From Polaribacter sp. (GTDB lineage: Bacteria; Bacteroidota; Bacteroidia; Flavobacteriales; Flavobacteriaceae): DNA of 64,000 nucleotides. A program made the translations under genes and the position numbers. The notes beneath the pieces are model-generated. The model saw nothing but the letters and a program-made list of their open reading frames with translations. It was not told the origin of the DNA and made no database searches. Of the stretch, positions 38,051-46,889 are shown piece by piece. Position 1 is the first letter of the stretch, and the number at the start of each line of letters is the position of its first letter. The stretch covers positions 1 through 64,000 of the forward strand of contig DYMN01000008.1 in assembly GCA_020740485.1 (NCBI GenBank), given 5' to 3'.

Positions 38051-38509
38051 ATGAGTGAATTTAACTTTAATGAACGTTTAGAAAAATTGATGGAGAACTA
38101 TGAAATGACTCCATCCATGTTTGCTGATAAAATTGGCGTGCAACGATCAGGGATATCTCATTTGCTTTCTGGTAGAAATAATCCTAGTTTGGATTTTATT
38201 ATTAAAGTTTTGGATAATTTCCCTGAAATTAGTTTTGAATGGTTAGCGAAGGGAAAAGGAAATATGTTTAATTCTAAAAATGGTGTTGTATCTAATTCGA
38301 GTCACACCCCTACTCTATTTGATCAATTTATTGAATCACCTGAAAAATTAGAATCTAAACCTAAAATTGAGATGAAAATCCCACACAATATTAAGGAAAC
38401 TGATCATAAATTAGCTCAAAATGAGACTAAAACAAAAAAACCAATAGATAGACTATTGGTTTTGTATAAAGATGGAAGTTTTGAAACTTTTTACAATACG
38501 GAAGGGTAA
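38051..38509 (+). CDS. XRE-type helix-turn-helix regulator
   Basis: This 152-residue protein has an N-terminal HTH_3 domain (about 7-65): [20 protein letters not shown], then [20 protein letters not shown] and [13 protein letters not shown]-like ([19 protein letters not shown]). The remainder is a low-complexity polar linker ending in a short conserved tail ([16 protein letters not shown]). This layout is common in Bacteroidota single-gene regulators of unknown target. Its 3' end overlaps the convergent glyA gene by 19 bp, so the two transcripts must read into each other. Confidence 0.9.
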   Translation: MSEFNFNERLEKLMENYEMTPSMFADKIGVQRSGISHLLSGRNNPSLDFIIKVLDNFPEISFEWLAKGKGNMFNSKNGVVSNSSHTPTLFDQFIESPEKLESKPKIEMKIPHNIKETDHKLAQNETKTKKPIDRLLVLYKDGSFETFYNTEG

Positions 38510-39771
38510 ATTGTAAAATTTTTCATCATTTTTTTAACTTTTTCGCCTACTTTATTGATAATATCTTCATTTTCATAATTCATTAAAACTTCATCCATAA
38601 AATCAACAATACTTATCATATCATTTTCTACAAGACCTCTTGAGGTAATTGCCGCTGTTCCTATTCTAATTCCACTTGTTATAAAAGGAGATTGGGTGTC
38701 AAATGGTACCATATTTTTATTAACAGTAATATGGGCTTTCACTAATGCGTTTTCAGCTTGTTTTCCGGTTATATTTTTATTTCTTAAATCAATAAGCATC
38801 AAATGATTATCTGTTCCACCTGAAACCAATTGATAATCTCTTTTCAGTAACTCTTTTGCAAGAGTTTCTGCATTTTTTTTCAATTGTAATTGGTAAAATA
38901 AAAATTCATCTGAAAGCGCTTCGGCAAATGCCACAGCTTTAGCAGCAATTACGTTTTCTAAAGGACCTCCTTGCATACCCGGAAAAACCGATGCATTGAG
39001 TAGTGCTGACATTTTTTTGATTTCTCCATTTTTTAAAGTCTCTCCCCATGGATTATCAAAATCTTTCCCCATTAAAATTAGTCCACCTCTTGGTCCTCTT
39101 AGTGTTTTGTGCGTTGTAGTAGTGATAAAATGACAATATGGGACAGGATCACTTAGTATTCCTTTGGCAATAAGCCCAGCAGGGTGTGCAATATCTCCCA
39201 TTAAAAGAGCTCCTACTTCATCAGCTACTTCTCTAAAACGTTTATAATCAATATCTCTTGAATACGCCGAAGCTCCTGCAATTATCAATTTTGGTTTAAC
39301 TTTTTTTGCAGTATTTTCTAAAGCATCGTAGTCAATTCTACCAGTTTCTTTATTAACACCATAGGAATATACTTTATACAATTTACCGGAAAAATTAACA
39401 GGAGAGCCATGTGTCAAATGTCCACCGTGGGATAAATCAAAACCTAAAATCACATCACCTGGTTTTAAAACAGCTTGATAAACAGCAGCATTAGCTTGAG
39501 AACCTGAGTGAGGTTGAACGTTCGCATATTCAGCGCCAAACAACAGCTTGGCTCTGTCTATAGCTATTTGCTCTACTTTGTCAACCACTTCACAACCCCC
39601 ATAATATCTTTTTCCCGGATAACCTTCGGCATATTTATTAGTCAAAACGGAACCCATTGCTTTTAAAACCTCCTTACTAACGTAGTTTTCAGAAGCAATA
39701 AGCTCTATACCATACTTTTGACGTTTTTTTTCTTTTTTAATTAATTTAAAAATTTCATTATCGAAAATCAT
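38491..39771 (-). CDS. glyA: Serine hydroxymethyltransferase
   Basis: GlyA converts serine and THF to glycine and 5,10-methylene-THF. The 426-residue protein has the fold-type I features [50 protein letters not shown] and the PLP lysine in [14 protein letters not shown]. The C-terminal domain includes [13 protein letters not shown] and [14 protein letters not shown]. It is the main one-carbon donor enzyme. Its leader (39772-39876 on the minus strand) can fold into a pseudoknot that could regulate it. It is convergent with the XRE gene. Confidence 0.96.
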   Translation of the reverse strand: MIFDNEIFKLIKKEKKRQKYGIELIASENYVSKEVLKAMGSVLTNKYAEGYPGKRYYGGCEVVDKVEQIAIDRAKLLFGAEYANVQPHSGSQANAAVYQAVLKPGDVILGFDLSHGGHLTHGSPVNFSGKLYKVYSYGVNKETGRIDYDALENTAKKVKPKLIIAGASAYSRDIDYKRFREVADEVGALLMGDIAHPAGLIAKGILSDPVPYCHFITTTTHKTLRGPRGGLILMGKDFDNPWGETLKNGEIKKMSALLNASVFPGMQGGPLENVIAAKAVAFAEALSDEFLFYQLQLKKNAETLAKELLKRDYQLVSGGTDNHLMLIDLRNKNITGKQAENALVKAHITVNKNMVPFDTQSPFITSGIRIGTAAITSRGLVENDMISIVDFMDEVLMNYENEDIINKVGEKVKKMMKNFTIYPSVL

Positions 39772-39794
39772 ATATTATTGAATTTAAAATTAAA

Positions 39795-39876
39795 GGTGGG
39801 TCCTAAAAATTCATTTTTAGAGCTTGATCAAAGAAAAACGCAGAACCCATTTAAACGATTCACTTAAATCAAGCCA
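39795..39876 (-). promoter_or_regulatory. Pseudoknot-capable leader of glyA, candidate riboswitch
   Basis: On the minus strand, helix 1 pairs GGCTTGAT (39875-39868) with ATCAAGCT (39828-39821). Helix 2 pairs TGGGTTC (39849-39843), which lies inside the helix-1 loop, with GGACCCA (39803-39797) downstream of helix 1, so the two are nested as an H-type pseudoknot. An 8-bp hairpin CTAAAAAT/ATTTTTAG (39820-39803) sits in the last loop. SAM-II riboswitches use this topology and also carry TGATTTAA after helix 1, as here. A -7-like TACTTTTG (39882-39875) overlaps the first base of helix 1, which would start the transcript too late for helix 1 if it is the real promoter. Ligand not established. Confidence 0.45.
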
Positions 39877-40228
39877 AAAGTATTAATTTTTTTGACAGCT
39901 TGTATCTAAAAATCGTTGTTTCAAAAAAAATCTATCTATCTATCAATTTATCAGATAATATAGTTGACCTAACATGCTACAATCTTTTATTTGGTCAATT
40001 TTTTTATTCTTTTACAAAGAAAAAACATATTTATTCCCATAATTAACTAATTATCAAATATATAAAAATATTTGGAATATTTAATTTTATTTTTAGATTT
40101 GTATTGAACACTTGTTATAAAATTACATTTTCACGAAAACGTTTTCATAAAAAGTGTCATTATATTAAATATTTAATTTTAAAATTGATATTAATACAAA
40201 ATATATTTAAAAATAATATAAATATTAC
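39877..40228. other. glyA-gltB divergent spacer
   Basis: The rest of the 457-bp gap between divergent glyA and gltB is A/T-rich, with a run ATCTATCTATCTATC (tetranucleotide, about 39930-39945) and the A-rich gltB leader. I see no ORF, no further hairpin of note and no convincing gltB -7 element. Confidence 0.5.
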
Positions 40229-43200
40229 ATGGGAAAATTTAACAACTTAATTCAAAGAGAGTTTCACGATGCTTGTGGTATTGGTTTTATTGCTGAAACA
40301 TCGGGAAAAGCGAGCAGAAGAGTCATTGAATTATCAATAGAAGCATTAACTAATATGTCGCATAGAGGAGCCAATGCTGCCGATGATAAAACCAGCGACG
40401 GTACCGGTATTCTCATTGATATTCCTTTGCCATATTTTAAATTGGTTTTAGCCGAAGAACTAAATATTAAGTATGAAAAAGACAAACTAGGCATAGCTAT
40501 GATTTTTACTAATCAAGACGAAGTGCCACTATTAGAACAATCTTTTCATGAACAGACCAAAAAGTTAAATATTGACTATATAGGCCATCGTGTTGTGCCA
40601 ACCCATCAAGCCATCTTGGGCGATATTGCCAAGGCTACTTGCCCTTATATTGTTCAATTTTTCTTTACGGAAATAGATGAAGAAGCTATGAGTTTTGAAA
40701 CAAGACTTTATATTCTGCGTAAAACAATTGAAAATTACATCGTTTCTCTATCATCCGATAGCTTTATTTGTTCGCTTTCAAGTAAAACTATTGTCTACAA
40801 AGGCATGATGAAACCCAATCAGTTGTCTCGTTTTTACGCTGATTTGAGTCAGCCGGAATTTAAGGTAAGAGTGGCTTTATTTCACGAGAGATTTTCTACC
40901 AATACCATTTCAAGTTGGAGTATGGCGCAACCTTTCAGAATGCTTGGACACAACGGAGAGATTAACACCATCAAAGGCAACAGACTTTGGATGAAAACCC
41001 GTGAAGCCACTATAAAATCTGACTTTTGGGGCGAACATCTCAACAGCTTAAAACCAATAGTATCTGAAGTTGGTAGCGATTCTTTTTCATTAGACAATAT
41101 TTTAGAATTTTTAGTTCAAAGCGGACGTAGTCTTTTTCACAGCATTATGATGTTAATTCCTGAACCCTACATCTATGATCCCAATATGTCCGATGCACTA
41201 AAGGATTTTTATATCTATCACGAAAACCATATCGAACCTTGGGATGGTCCGGCTGCATTAGTTTTTACAGACGGCGAAATTGTAGGCGCTAAATTAGATA
41301 GAAACGGATTGAGACCTTTGCGTTATACGATTACCAAAGACGGATTAGCCATTATGGCTTCTGAAGCAGGCGTAGTTGACATTTCTGATGAAAATATTTT
41401 AATGCGACACCACATGAAATCAGGTGAAAATTTTGCTATCAAAATAGATGGGTCAGGAATCATCAACAACAAGGAAATAACAGAATTTATTTCAAAAAAT
41501 GACAAATACTCTGAAAAAGTCAGAACCCATTTATCGATTTTAAAACGGGAAAACGACACTGAAGAGTTCTCAAGTTTTGCTATGCCTGAAAAAGGATTTG
41601 ACAAACGTTTGAGAATAGCTTTCGGAATAGAAAAAGAAGATATTGAAAGGTTTATCATTCCTATGTCAACCCAAGGCACGGAGACAATAGGTTCAATGGG
41701 GGATGATACTGCACCAGCATTCATCTCTGATAAAAACAGAAAATTTTATGATTATTTCAAACAACATTTTGCACAAGTAACCAACCCCTCGATAGACTCT
41801 ATACGTGAGCGCTATGTAATGAGTTTATACAGGTACATCGGATCTGAAACTGATTTATTAAGTGCAACCGATACTTTTACAGGCGCTATCAGGATAGATA
41901 GTCCGATACTTTCCCCAAAAGAGGTATCCCAATTGATGCAAATGCGTCAGAGTTTTCAACACAAGGTTATAAAATGTATATCTGAAAAGAACGAAAATCT
42001 CACAGAAAAAATTGAGAAAATTCAAATAGAATGTGAAGACGCCATTCTTAAAGGAACAAAAATTTTAATTTTATCTGATGAAGATTTAAGCCCCGGTACA
42101 ATTCACATTCCCATGTTATTAGTAGTATCGGCGGTACATCAATATCTGATCGAAAAAAAATTGAGAAATAATGTTGCGCTCTTGTGTTTCTCAGGAGAGG
42201 TAGTAGAAGACCATCACGTGGCTGCTTTAATTGCCTTTGGAGCAAGTGCTGTTTATCCTTTTATGAGCTATGAACTCATAAGAGAACATTTTAGCGATGT
42301 AGATTGGGCAAGTAAAATGGGGAATTACAGAAAAGTTTTAGAAAAAGGACTTCTAAAAATTATGTCCAAAATGGGAATTTCAACCCTTAGCAGTTACCAC
42401 GGAAGCATGTTGTTAAATGCCTTAGGTATTGATGATAAAGTTATTAAAAAATATTTTCCTTCTATTAAAAGTCAATTAGGAGGGTTAACAATAGAACGCC
42501 TCCAAGAGTTGCTTATCGAAAAAAGTGAAAAAGCTTTCGAGCAAAATGGAAATGTGGAAGAAACAGGAAAGTTTCGTTATAGAAAAGAAGGAGAAGGACA
42601 CGGATTTGAACCCAAAGTGTTTAAAAATATTCACAACCTTGCTCATGGCAAAAAAAGAGAACCTATTGAATTAGATACCCCAATATACATAAGGGATTTG
42701 CTAGATTTTGTCAAGTTAAAATCAATAGAATTGAATAAAGTGCAACCCGAAACAGAGATATACAAACGCTTTGGTTTGGGGGCTGTATCCTTTGGGGCTA
42801 TTTCTGAAGAAACGCACAGAGCACTTGCTAGAGGGGCAAGTCTTTTAGGCATCCGAAGCAACACCGGCGAAGGAGGCGAACAAAAAGACCGTTTTAGTAT
42901 TTCTAACCCTGACAAAAGTGAAAATTGCTACACTAAGCAGTTAGGAAGCGGACGTTTTGGCGTAACTACTACCTATTTGTCTGCCGCAAGAGAATTGCAA
43001 ATTAAAATTGGACAGGGGGCAAAACCAGGAGAAGGCGGTCAACTTCCGGGAGATAAAGTTACACTTTCCATTGCGATGAGCAGGCACACTACACCCGGTG
43101 TAACTTTGATTTCACCCCCACCGCATCACGACATCTACAGTATTGAAGATTTGGCGCAACTCATTTACGATTTACGACAAGTAAATCCGAGAGCCAATAT

Positions 43201-44680
43201 AAGTGTCAAACTCGTTTCACAATATGGAGTGGGTATCATAGCTTCCGGTGTGGTAAAAGCTGGCGCTGATAACATTCTAATTAGTGGTAACGACGGAGGC
43301 ACCGGAGCTAGTCCATTGGGTTCAGTAAAAAATACCGGTTTACCTTGGGAAATAGGTTTAGCAGAAGTACACAGAACCTTAATCCAAAATGGATTGCGCA
43401 ACCGAGTAACCTTACGCGTAGACGGAGGGCTAAAAAATGGGGAGGATATAATAAAAGCTGCACTATTAGGAGCTGAAGAATTCGATTTCGGTACTGCTGC
43501 CGTTGTAGCTTTGGGCTGTGTGATGGCGCGTCAATGCCACAGTAACACTTGTCCTGTGGGGATTGCTACCCAAGACCCTGAACTCAGAAAGAAATTTAAA
43601 GGGAAACCTGAAAATTTGGTAAATTATATCACTGAAGTTGCGACAGAAGTGAGAGAAATTTTGAGTAAAATGGGATATGAAAAATTAGACGAAATTATCG
43701 GAAGGAATGATTTACTTAAACCCAATCCAAAATGGCAAGATTTTATAACTAAAAAGAATATAGACTTAAATTCCCTTCTAACATCAGTTCAACAAGAACA
43801 TTACGGCATTTATCCTACTAATAAAGTTAAAAATGCTTCTGTTGAATATGAAAATCATTTTTCTGACAGCATTTATCAAGAAGTTTTGCCGGCACTGATG
43901 ACCCATGCGCGCGTGGTTGTCAGCCGAAAACTAAAAAGCACCGATAGATCCGTAGGTACACGTATTTCCGGATTGATTGCCTTCCTTTATGGAACCAGCG
44001 ATTTTAAAGGATATATTCAATATAAACTAGAAGGGGCTGCCGGTCAGAGTTTAGGTGCTTTTTTAGTGGATAACATGGAAATCAGGTTGTCAGGAATAGC
44101 TAATGATTACGTTGGGAAGGGATTAAGTGGCGGTCTGATTACCATCAGGTTCCCCAAAAATAAAAGAACACAGTTAGGAGGAAATACCATTATTGGAAAT
44201 GTAGCTTTATATGGTGCAACATCCGGCGAAGTTTTTATAGCTGGCAAAGCCGGCGAGCGTTTTGCTATCCGAAACAGTGGTGCAGCAGCCGTCGTTGAAG
44301 GAGTTGGCAACCATTGCTGTGAATACATGACACGTGGATTTATAGTTGTTCTGGGTGATTCAGGTAAAAATATCGGTGCCGGAATGTCCGGAGGTACTAT
44401 TTATTTTTATAACGATAAAGAAAACATTGAGAAAAGCATCAATCGGGAATACGTAAAAATTAGTCCCATTTCACCATCGGATGAAGAACTCTTATATAAA
44501 TATTTAGTGAATCACGAATTTCAAACCGGTTCTACTTTGACAAAGCAAATCATCAAAAACTGGAGAGAAACTAAAAATCTTTTTGTAAAAGTAAGTTCAA
44601 TAGCCGCTGAAAATGTGGACTATGATAAGATTTTTGAAGAGCAATTTAAGAATAGGCTGTTGAGTGTTTTTAATACATAA
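40229..44680 (+). CDS. gltB: Glutamate synthase large subunit
   Basis: GltB (1483 residues) makes two glutamates from glutamine and 2-oxoglutarate. Domains in order: class II glutaminase domain with the nucleophile Cys at residue 16 (FHDACGIGFI, a 15-residue propeptide); central domain; FMN-binding synthase domain (KPGEGGQLPGDKV, ISGNDGGTGASPLGSV); the 3Fe-4S cysteines in CVMARQCHSNTCPVGIA near 1100; and a C-terminal beta-helix domain with Gly-rich repeats (VGKGLSGGLI, IGAGMSGGTIYF). The length is that of NADPH- or ferredoxin-dependent large subunits. No gltD follows: the next gene is convergent fabH after a strong terminator. Confidence 0.96.
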   Translation: MGKFNNLIQREFHDACGIGFIAETSGKASRRVIELSIEALTNMSHRGANAADDKTSDGTGILIDIPLPYFKLVLAEELNIKYEKDKLGIAMIFTNQDEVPLLEQSFHEQTKKLNIDYIGHRVVPTHQAILGDIAKATCPYIVQFFFTEIDEEAMSFETRLYILRKTIENYIVSLSSDSFICSLSSKTIVYKGMMKPNQLSRFYADLSQPEFKVRVALFHERFSTNTISSWSMAQPFRMLGHNGEINTIKGNRLWMKTREATIKSDFWGEHLNSLKPIVSEVGSDSFSLDNILEFLVQSGRSLFHSIMMLIPEPYIYDPNMSDALKDFYIYHENHIEPWDGPAALVFTDGEIVGAKLDRNGLRPLRYTITKDGLAIMASEAGVVDISDENILMRHHMKSGENFAIKIDGSGIINNKEITEFISKNDKYSEKVRTHLSILKRENDTEEFSSFAMPEKGFDKRLRIAFGIEKEDIERFIIPMSTQGTETIGSMGDDTAPAFISDKNRKFYDYFKQHFAQVTNPSIDSIRERYVMSLYRYIGSETDLLSATDTFTGAIRIDSPILSPKEVSQLMQMRQSFQHKVIKCISEKNENLTEKIEKIQIECEDAILKGTKILILSDEDLSPGTIHIPMLLVVSAVHQYLIEKKLRNNVALLCFSGEVVEDHHVAALIAFGASAVYPFMSYELIREHFSDVDWASKMGNYRKVLEKGLLKIMSKMGISTLSSYHGSMLLNALGIDDKVIKKYFPSIKSQLGGLTIERLQELLIEKSEKAFEQNGNVEETGKFRYRKEGEGHGFEPKVFKNIHNLAHGKKREPIELDTPIYIRDLLDFVKLKSIELNKVQPETEIYKRFGLGAVSFGAISEETHRALARGASLLGIRSNTGEGGEQKDRFSISNPDKSENCYTKQLGSGRFGVTTTYLSAARELQIKIGQGAKPGEGGQLPGDKVTLSIAMSRHTTPGVTLISPPPHHDIYSIEDLAQLIYDLRQVNPRANISVKLVSQYGVGIIASGVVKAGADNILISGNDGGTGASPLGSVKNTGLPWEIGLAEVHRTLIQNGLRNRVTLRVDGGLKNGEDIIKAALLGAEEFDFGTAAVVALGCVMARQCHSNTCPVGIATQDPELRKKFKGKPENLVNYITEVATEVREILSKMGYEKLDEIIGRNDLLKPNPKWQDFITKKNIDLNSLLTSVQQEHYGIYPTNKVKNASVEYENHFSDSIYQEVLPALMTHARVVVSRKLKSTDRSVGTRISGLIAFLYGTSDFKGYIQYKLEGAAGQSLGAFLVDNMEIRLSGIANDYVGKGLSGGLITIRFPKNKRTQLGGNTIIGNVALYGATSGEVFIAGKAGERFAIRNSGAAAVVEGVGNHCCEYMTRGFIVVLGDSGKNIGAGMSGGTIYFYNDKENIEKSINREYVKISPISPSDEELLYKYLVNHEFQTGSTLTKQIIKNWRETKNLFVKVSSIAAENVDYDKIFEEQFKNRLLSVFNT

Positions 44681-44737
44681 AAAAACTAATCTTTCTGTTC
44701 GTTAATTTCAAAATATAAATCAATGGTTTAAAAATAA

Positions 44738-44773
44738 AAAATCCGGTATCAGAACTTCTGAAACCGGATTTTT
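44738..44773. terminator. Bidirectional terminator between gltB and fabH
   Basis: Two-part perfect stem: AAAATCCGGT / ACCGGATTTT outside and TCAGAA / TTCTGA inside, separated by single A bulges, with A- and T-runs on the two flanks. Confidence 0.9.
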
Positions 44774-44792
44774 TAATTTTATGTTAGAGTAT

Positions 44793-45794
44793 TTACCACC
44801 TTAAAATCACACTTCCCCAAGTAAAACCACCTCCAAATGCAGATAGTATCACATAATCACCTTCTTTAATTCTGCCTTGTTCTCTTGCTTCTACAAGTGC
44901 AATAGGAATGGTAGCAGCGGTAGTATTGCCGTATTTTTGGATGTTGTTAAACACTTGGTTATCACGAAAACGAAATTTGCGTTGCACCATTTGAGAAATC
45001 CGTAAGTTGGCTTGGTGTGGAATAAAAAGATTTACTTGTTCCGGAGTTATATTTACCGCTTGCATGGCTTCTTCCATAGATTCACCAAAACGGTTGATGG
45101 CGTGTTTGAACACCAACGGTCCATCCATATAAGGATAATAAGACAAATCATCGGGATTTGCCATGAGTTCAGTCACCCATTTTTTCATGGCTGGAGCTGT
45201 AACTGCCAATTGCTCAGCGTATTCACCTTGTGAATGTAAATTAGCAGTTAAAATACCATGTCCTTCTTTGTCGCTTCTTGATAAAACCACTGCTCCTGCC
45301 CCATCACCAAATAAAACAGCTACTTGACGTCCACGTGTTGTTTTATCTAATCCGTTTGAATGAAATTCTGCCCCAATAACCAAAATATTTTTGTACATTC
45401 CAGTTTTAATAAATTGGTCAGCAACGGTTAAACTATAAATAAATCCTGTACACTGATTGCGCACATCCAAAGCCCCTATATTTGGCATTCCCAATAAATG
45501 TTGGATTTGCACTCCCCCACCCGGAAAATAATAGTCAGGACTTAGCGTAGCAAAAACAATAAAATCAATATCGTCTTTGGTTAAACCTGCATCTTCAATG
45601 GCTTTACGAGCGGCTTTGGCTCCCATAACAGATGAAGTATCGTCACTCCCCGGTTTGACCCAACGGCGTTCTTGAATTCCTGAGCGCTCTTGAATCCACT
45701 CGTCCGAAGTGTCCATTATTTTTGTTAAGTCGTGGTTAGTAACCACATTGTCAGGGACATAAAATCCCATTCCTGTTATTCTGGATTGAAACAT
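44793..45794 (-). CDS. fabH: 3-oxoacyl-ACP synthase III (FabH)
   Basis: FabH (333 residues) starts fatty-acid elongation by condensing acetyl-CoA with malonyl-ACP. The Cys-His-Asn triad is visible in DVRNQCTGFIYSL, LFIPHQANLRI and QKYGNTTAATIP, with the C-terminal GGGFTWGSVILRW. Start 45794 (MFQSRITGMGFYVP) is preferred; the upstream ATG at 45863 would translate the heptad repeats at 45805-45832. In Bacteroidota several FabH paralogs exist, and some prime unusual or branched acids. It is preceded by the methyltransferase gene on the same strand after 110 bp. Confidence 0.94.
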   Translation of the reverse strand: MFQSRITGMGFYVPDNVVTNHDLTKIMDTSDEWIQERSGIQERRWVKPGSDDTSSVMGAKAARKAIEDAGLTKDDIDFIVFATLSPDYYFPGGGVQIQHLLGMPNIGALDVRNQCTGFIYSLTVADQFIKTGMYKNILVIGAEFHSNGLDKTTRGRQVAVLFGDGAGAVVLSRSDKEGHGILTANLHSQGEYAEQLAVTAPAMKKWVTELMANPDDLSYYPYMDGPLVFKHAINRFGESMEEAMQAVNITPEQVNLFIPHQANLRISQMVQRKFRFRDNQVFNNIQKYGNTTAATIPIALVEAREQGRIKEGDYVILSAFGGGFTWGSVILRW

Positions 45795-45804
45795 GTTAAG
45801 GTAT

Positions 45805-45832
45805 GAAGTTAGAAGTTGAAAGTTGGAAGTAC
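45805..45832. repeat. Four degenerate heptads upstream of fabH
   Basis: Consecutive heptamers GAAGTTA, GAAGTTG, AAAGTTG and GAAGTAC lie 11-38 bp upstream of the fabH start. They belong to the same GAAGTTN family as the arrays at 34668 and 52633. Confidence 0.75.
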
Positions 45833-45904
45833 AAATATTTCCAGCTATTTTAAAACTTATCAAAAATACAAAAAATTATGCAATACATAATATGCTATGC
45901 ATAA

Positions 45905-46522
45905 TTATTTATAACCAATATATAATCCGGTACCGTATTCTACAAATATCCGATTGGTTTTATTGAAATAGGGTTGAATTTCTTGCTCAAAATGAAGTTT
46001 AAAATGCTTGTAATCACTTTTTTCCATAAACTCTAAAAATCGAACAAAAGCAGGGGTTTTACCTATAAATTCATTGATAACCACGTATTTTTTAGCAATT
46101 CTGCTCATTTCTGATAGTATTTTGGCTCTCTTATCAGATTTTACTCCGTGCAATACATAAGAAGCGGTAACAATGTCAATGCTATTATCTGCAAACTGTG
46201 AGAGGTTTTCCGCATTTCCTAAAGAGAACTTGATGTTTGGATATTTTTTCTGACTTTCAGCCAACATTTTTTCTGAAAAATCTACCGCATTTATCGTCCC
46301 CACTTTGTTTAATTCGTACATGGCAGCCCAAGCACCTGTGCCTGTTCCGATATCTAATACCGTCAAACCTTCAATCGGGAACTCAGCTTTTAAAACTTCA
46401 AATGTTTTTTGGTATTTATCCTGCAAAACGTGGTCTACTTTACTATAATAGGGCGCAATCAAATTAAAAATATATTTAGCTCTGATATCAGGATTGGATG
46501 AAAAATAGTGGAAAATAGACAT
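45905..46522 (-). CDS. Class I SAM-dependent methyltransferase
   Basis: This 205-residue Rossmann methyltransferase shows motif I VLDIGTGTGAWA near 57-68, motif II acidic NAVDFSEKML near 78-87, FSLGNAENLSQF near 100 and DIVTASYVLHGV near 117. It resembles small-molecule or quinone-type methyltransferases (UbiE/COQ5-like) but is short and not specific. The substrate is unknown. The N-terminal helix FHYFSSNPDIRAKYIFNLIAPYYSKVDHV resembles the menG/ubiE lead-in across residues 3-32. It is the upstream neighbour of fabH. Confidence 0.88.
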   Translation of the reverse strand: MSIFHYFSSNPDIRAKYIFNLIAPYYSKVDHVLQDKYQKTFEVLKAEFPIEGLTVLDIGTGTGAWAAMYELNKVGTINAVDFSEKMLAESQKKYPNIKFSLGNAENLSQFADNSIDIVTASYVLHGVKSDKRAKILSEMSRIAKKYVVINEFIGKTPAFVRFLEFMEKSDYKHFKLHFEQEIQPYFNKTNRIFVEYGTGLYIGYK

Positions 46523-46889
46523 TATATTGAAGTTTTAGATTGGTATTTCGCACCAAAAATATTAATTTTTTTGATAAGACCATACAAAGCACTTACATTA
46601 ATAAAATCTGTCAATTTGTCATTCAAATAGCTTTGGTATTTTTTTTGACTATCACAAATCGTTTAAAGTTTAAAGTTTTATGATTCGTTTAAAAAAATTT
46701 ATATTTAACATAGTTATCCAATCTTAATAATCAATCAACCAATAACTAAAAAACCGGTGGTATCGATACGATTTTTTTTTAAAGCAAATTTCTAAAAATG
46801 ATGTTAATCATAATCAAAAAAAATCACTCAACCACCTAATAACCAATTAACCTAATAATCAATAATCAATCAACCAATAACTTAATCAA
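46523..46889. other. Intergenic region upstream of htpG with direct and heptad repeats
   Basis: This is 367 bp between the methyltransferase and htpG starts. It holds GTTTAAA heptads at 46661-46681, a 22-bp perfect direct repeat at 46726-46747 and 46861-46882 (core AATCAATCAACCAATAAC), the 10-bp palindrome GTATCGATAC at 46760-46769 followed by nine T, and further degenerate TAACCAAT/TAATCAAT units from 46838 to 46888. No ORF and no CIRCE heat-shock operator is visible. Confidence 0.65.

Noticed and set aside
39875-39882. TACTTTTG as the definite glyA promoter
   Set aside because: A good match to the -7 consensus, but no -33 partner is visible at the right distance and it conflicts with the pseudoknot; left open.
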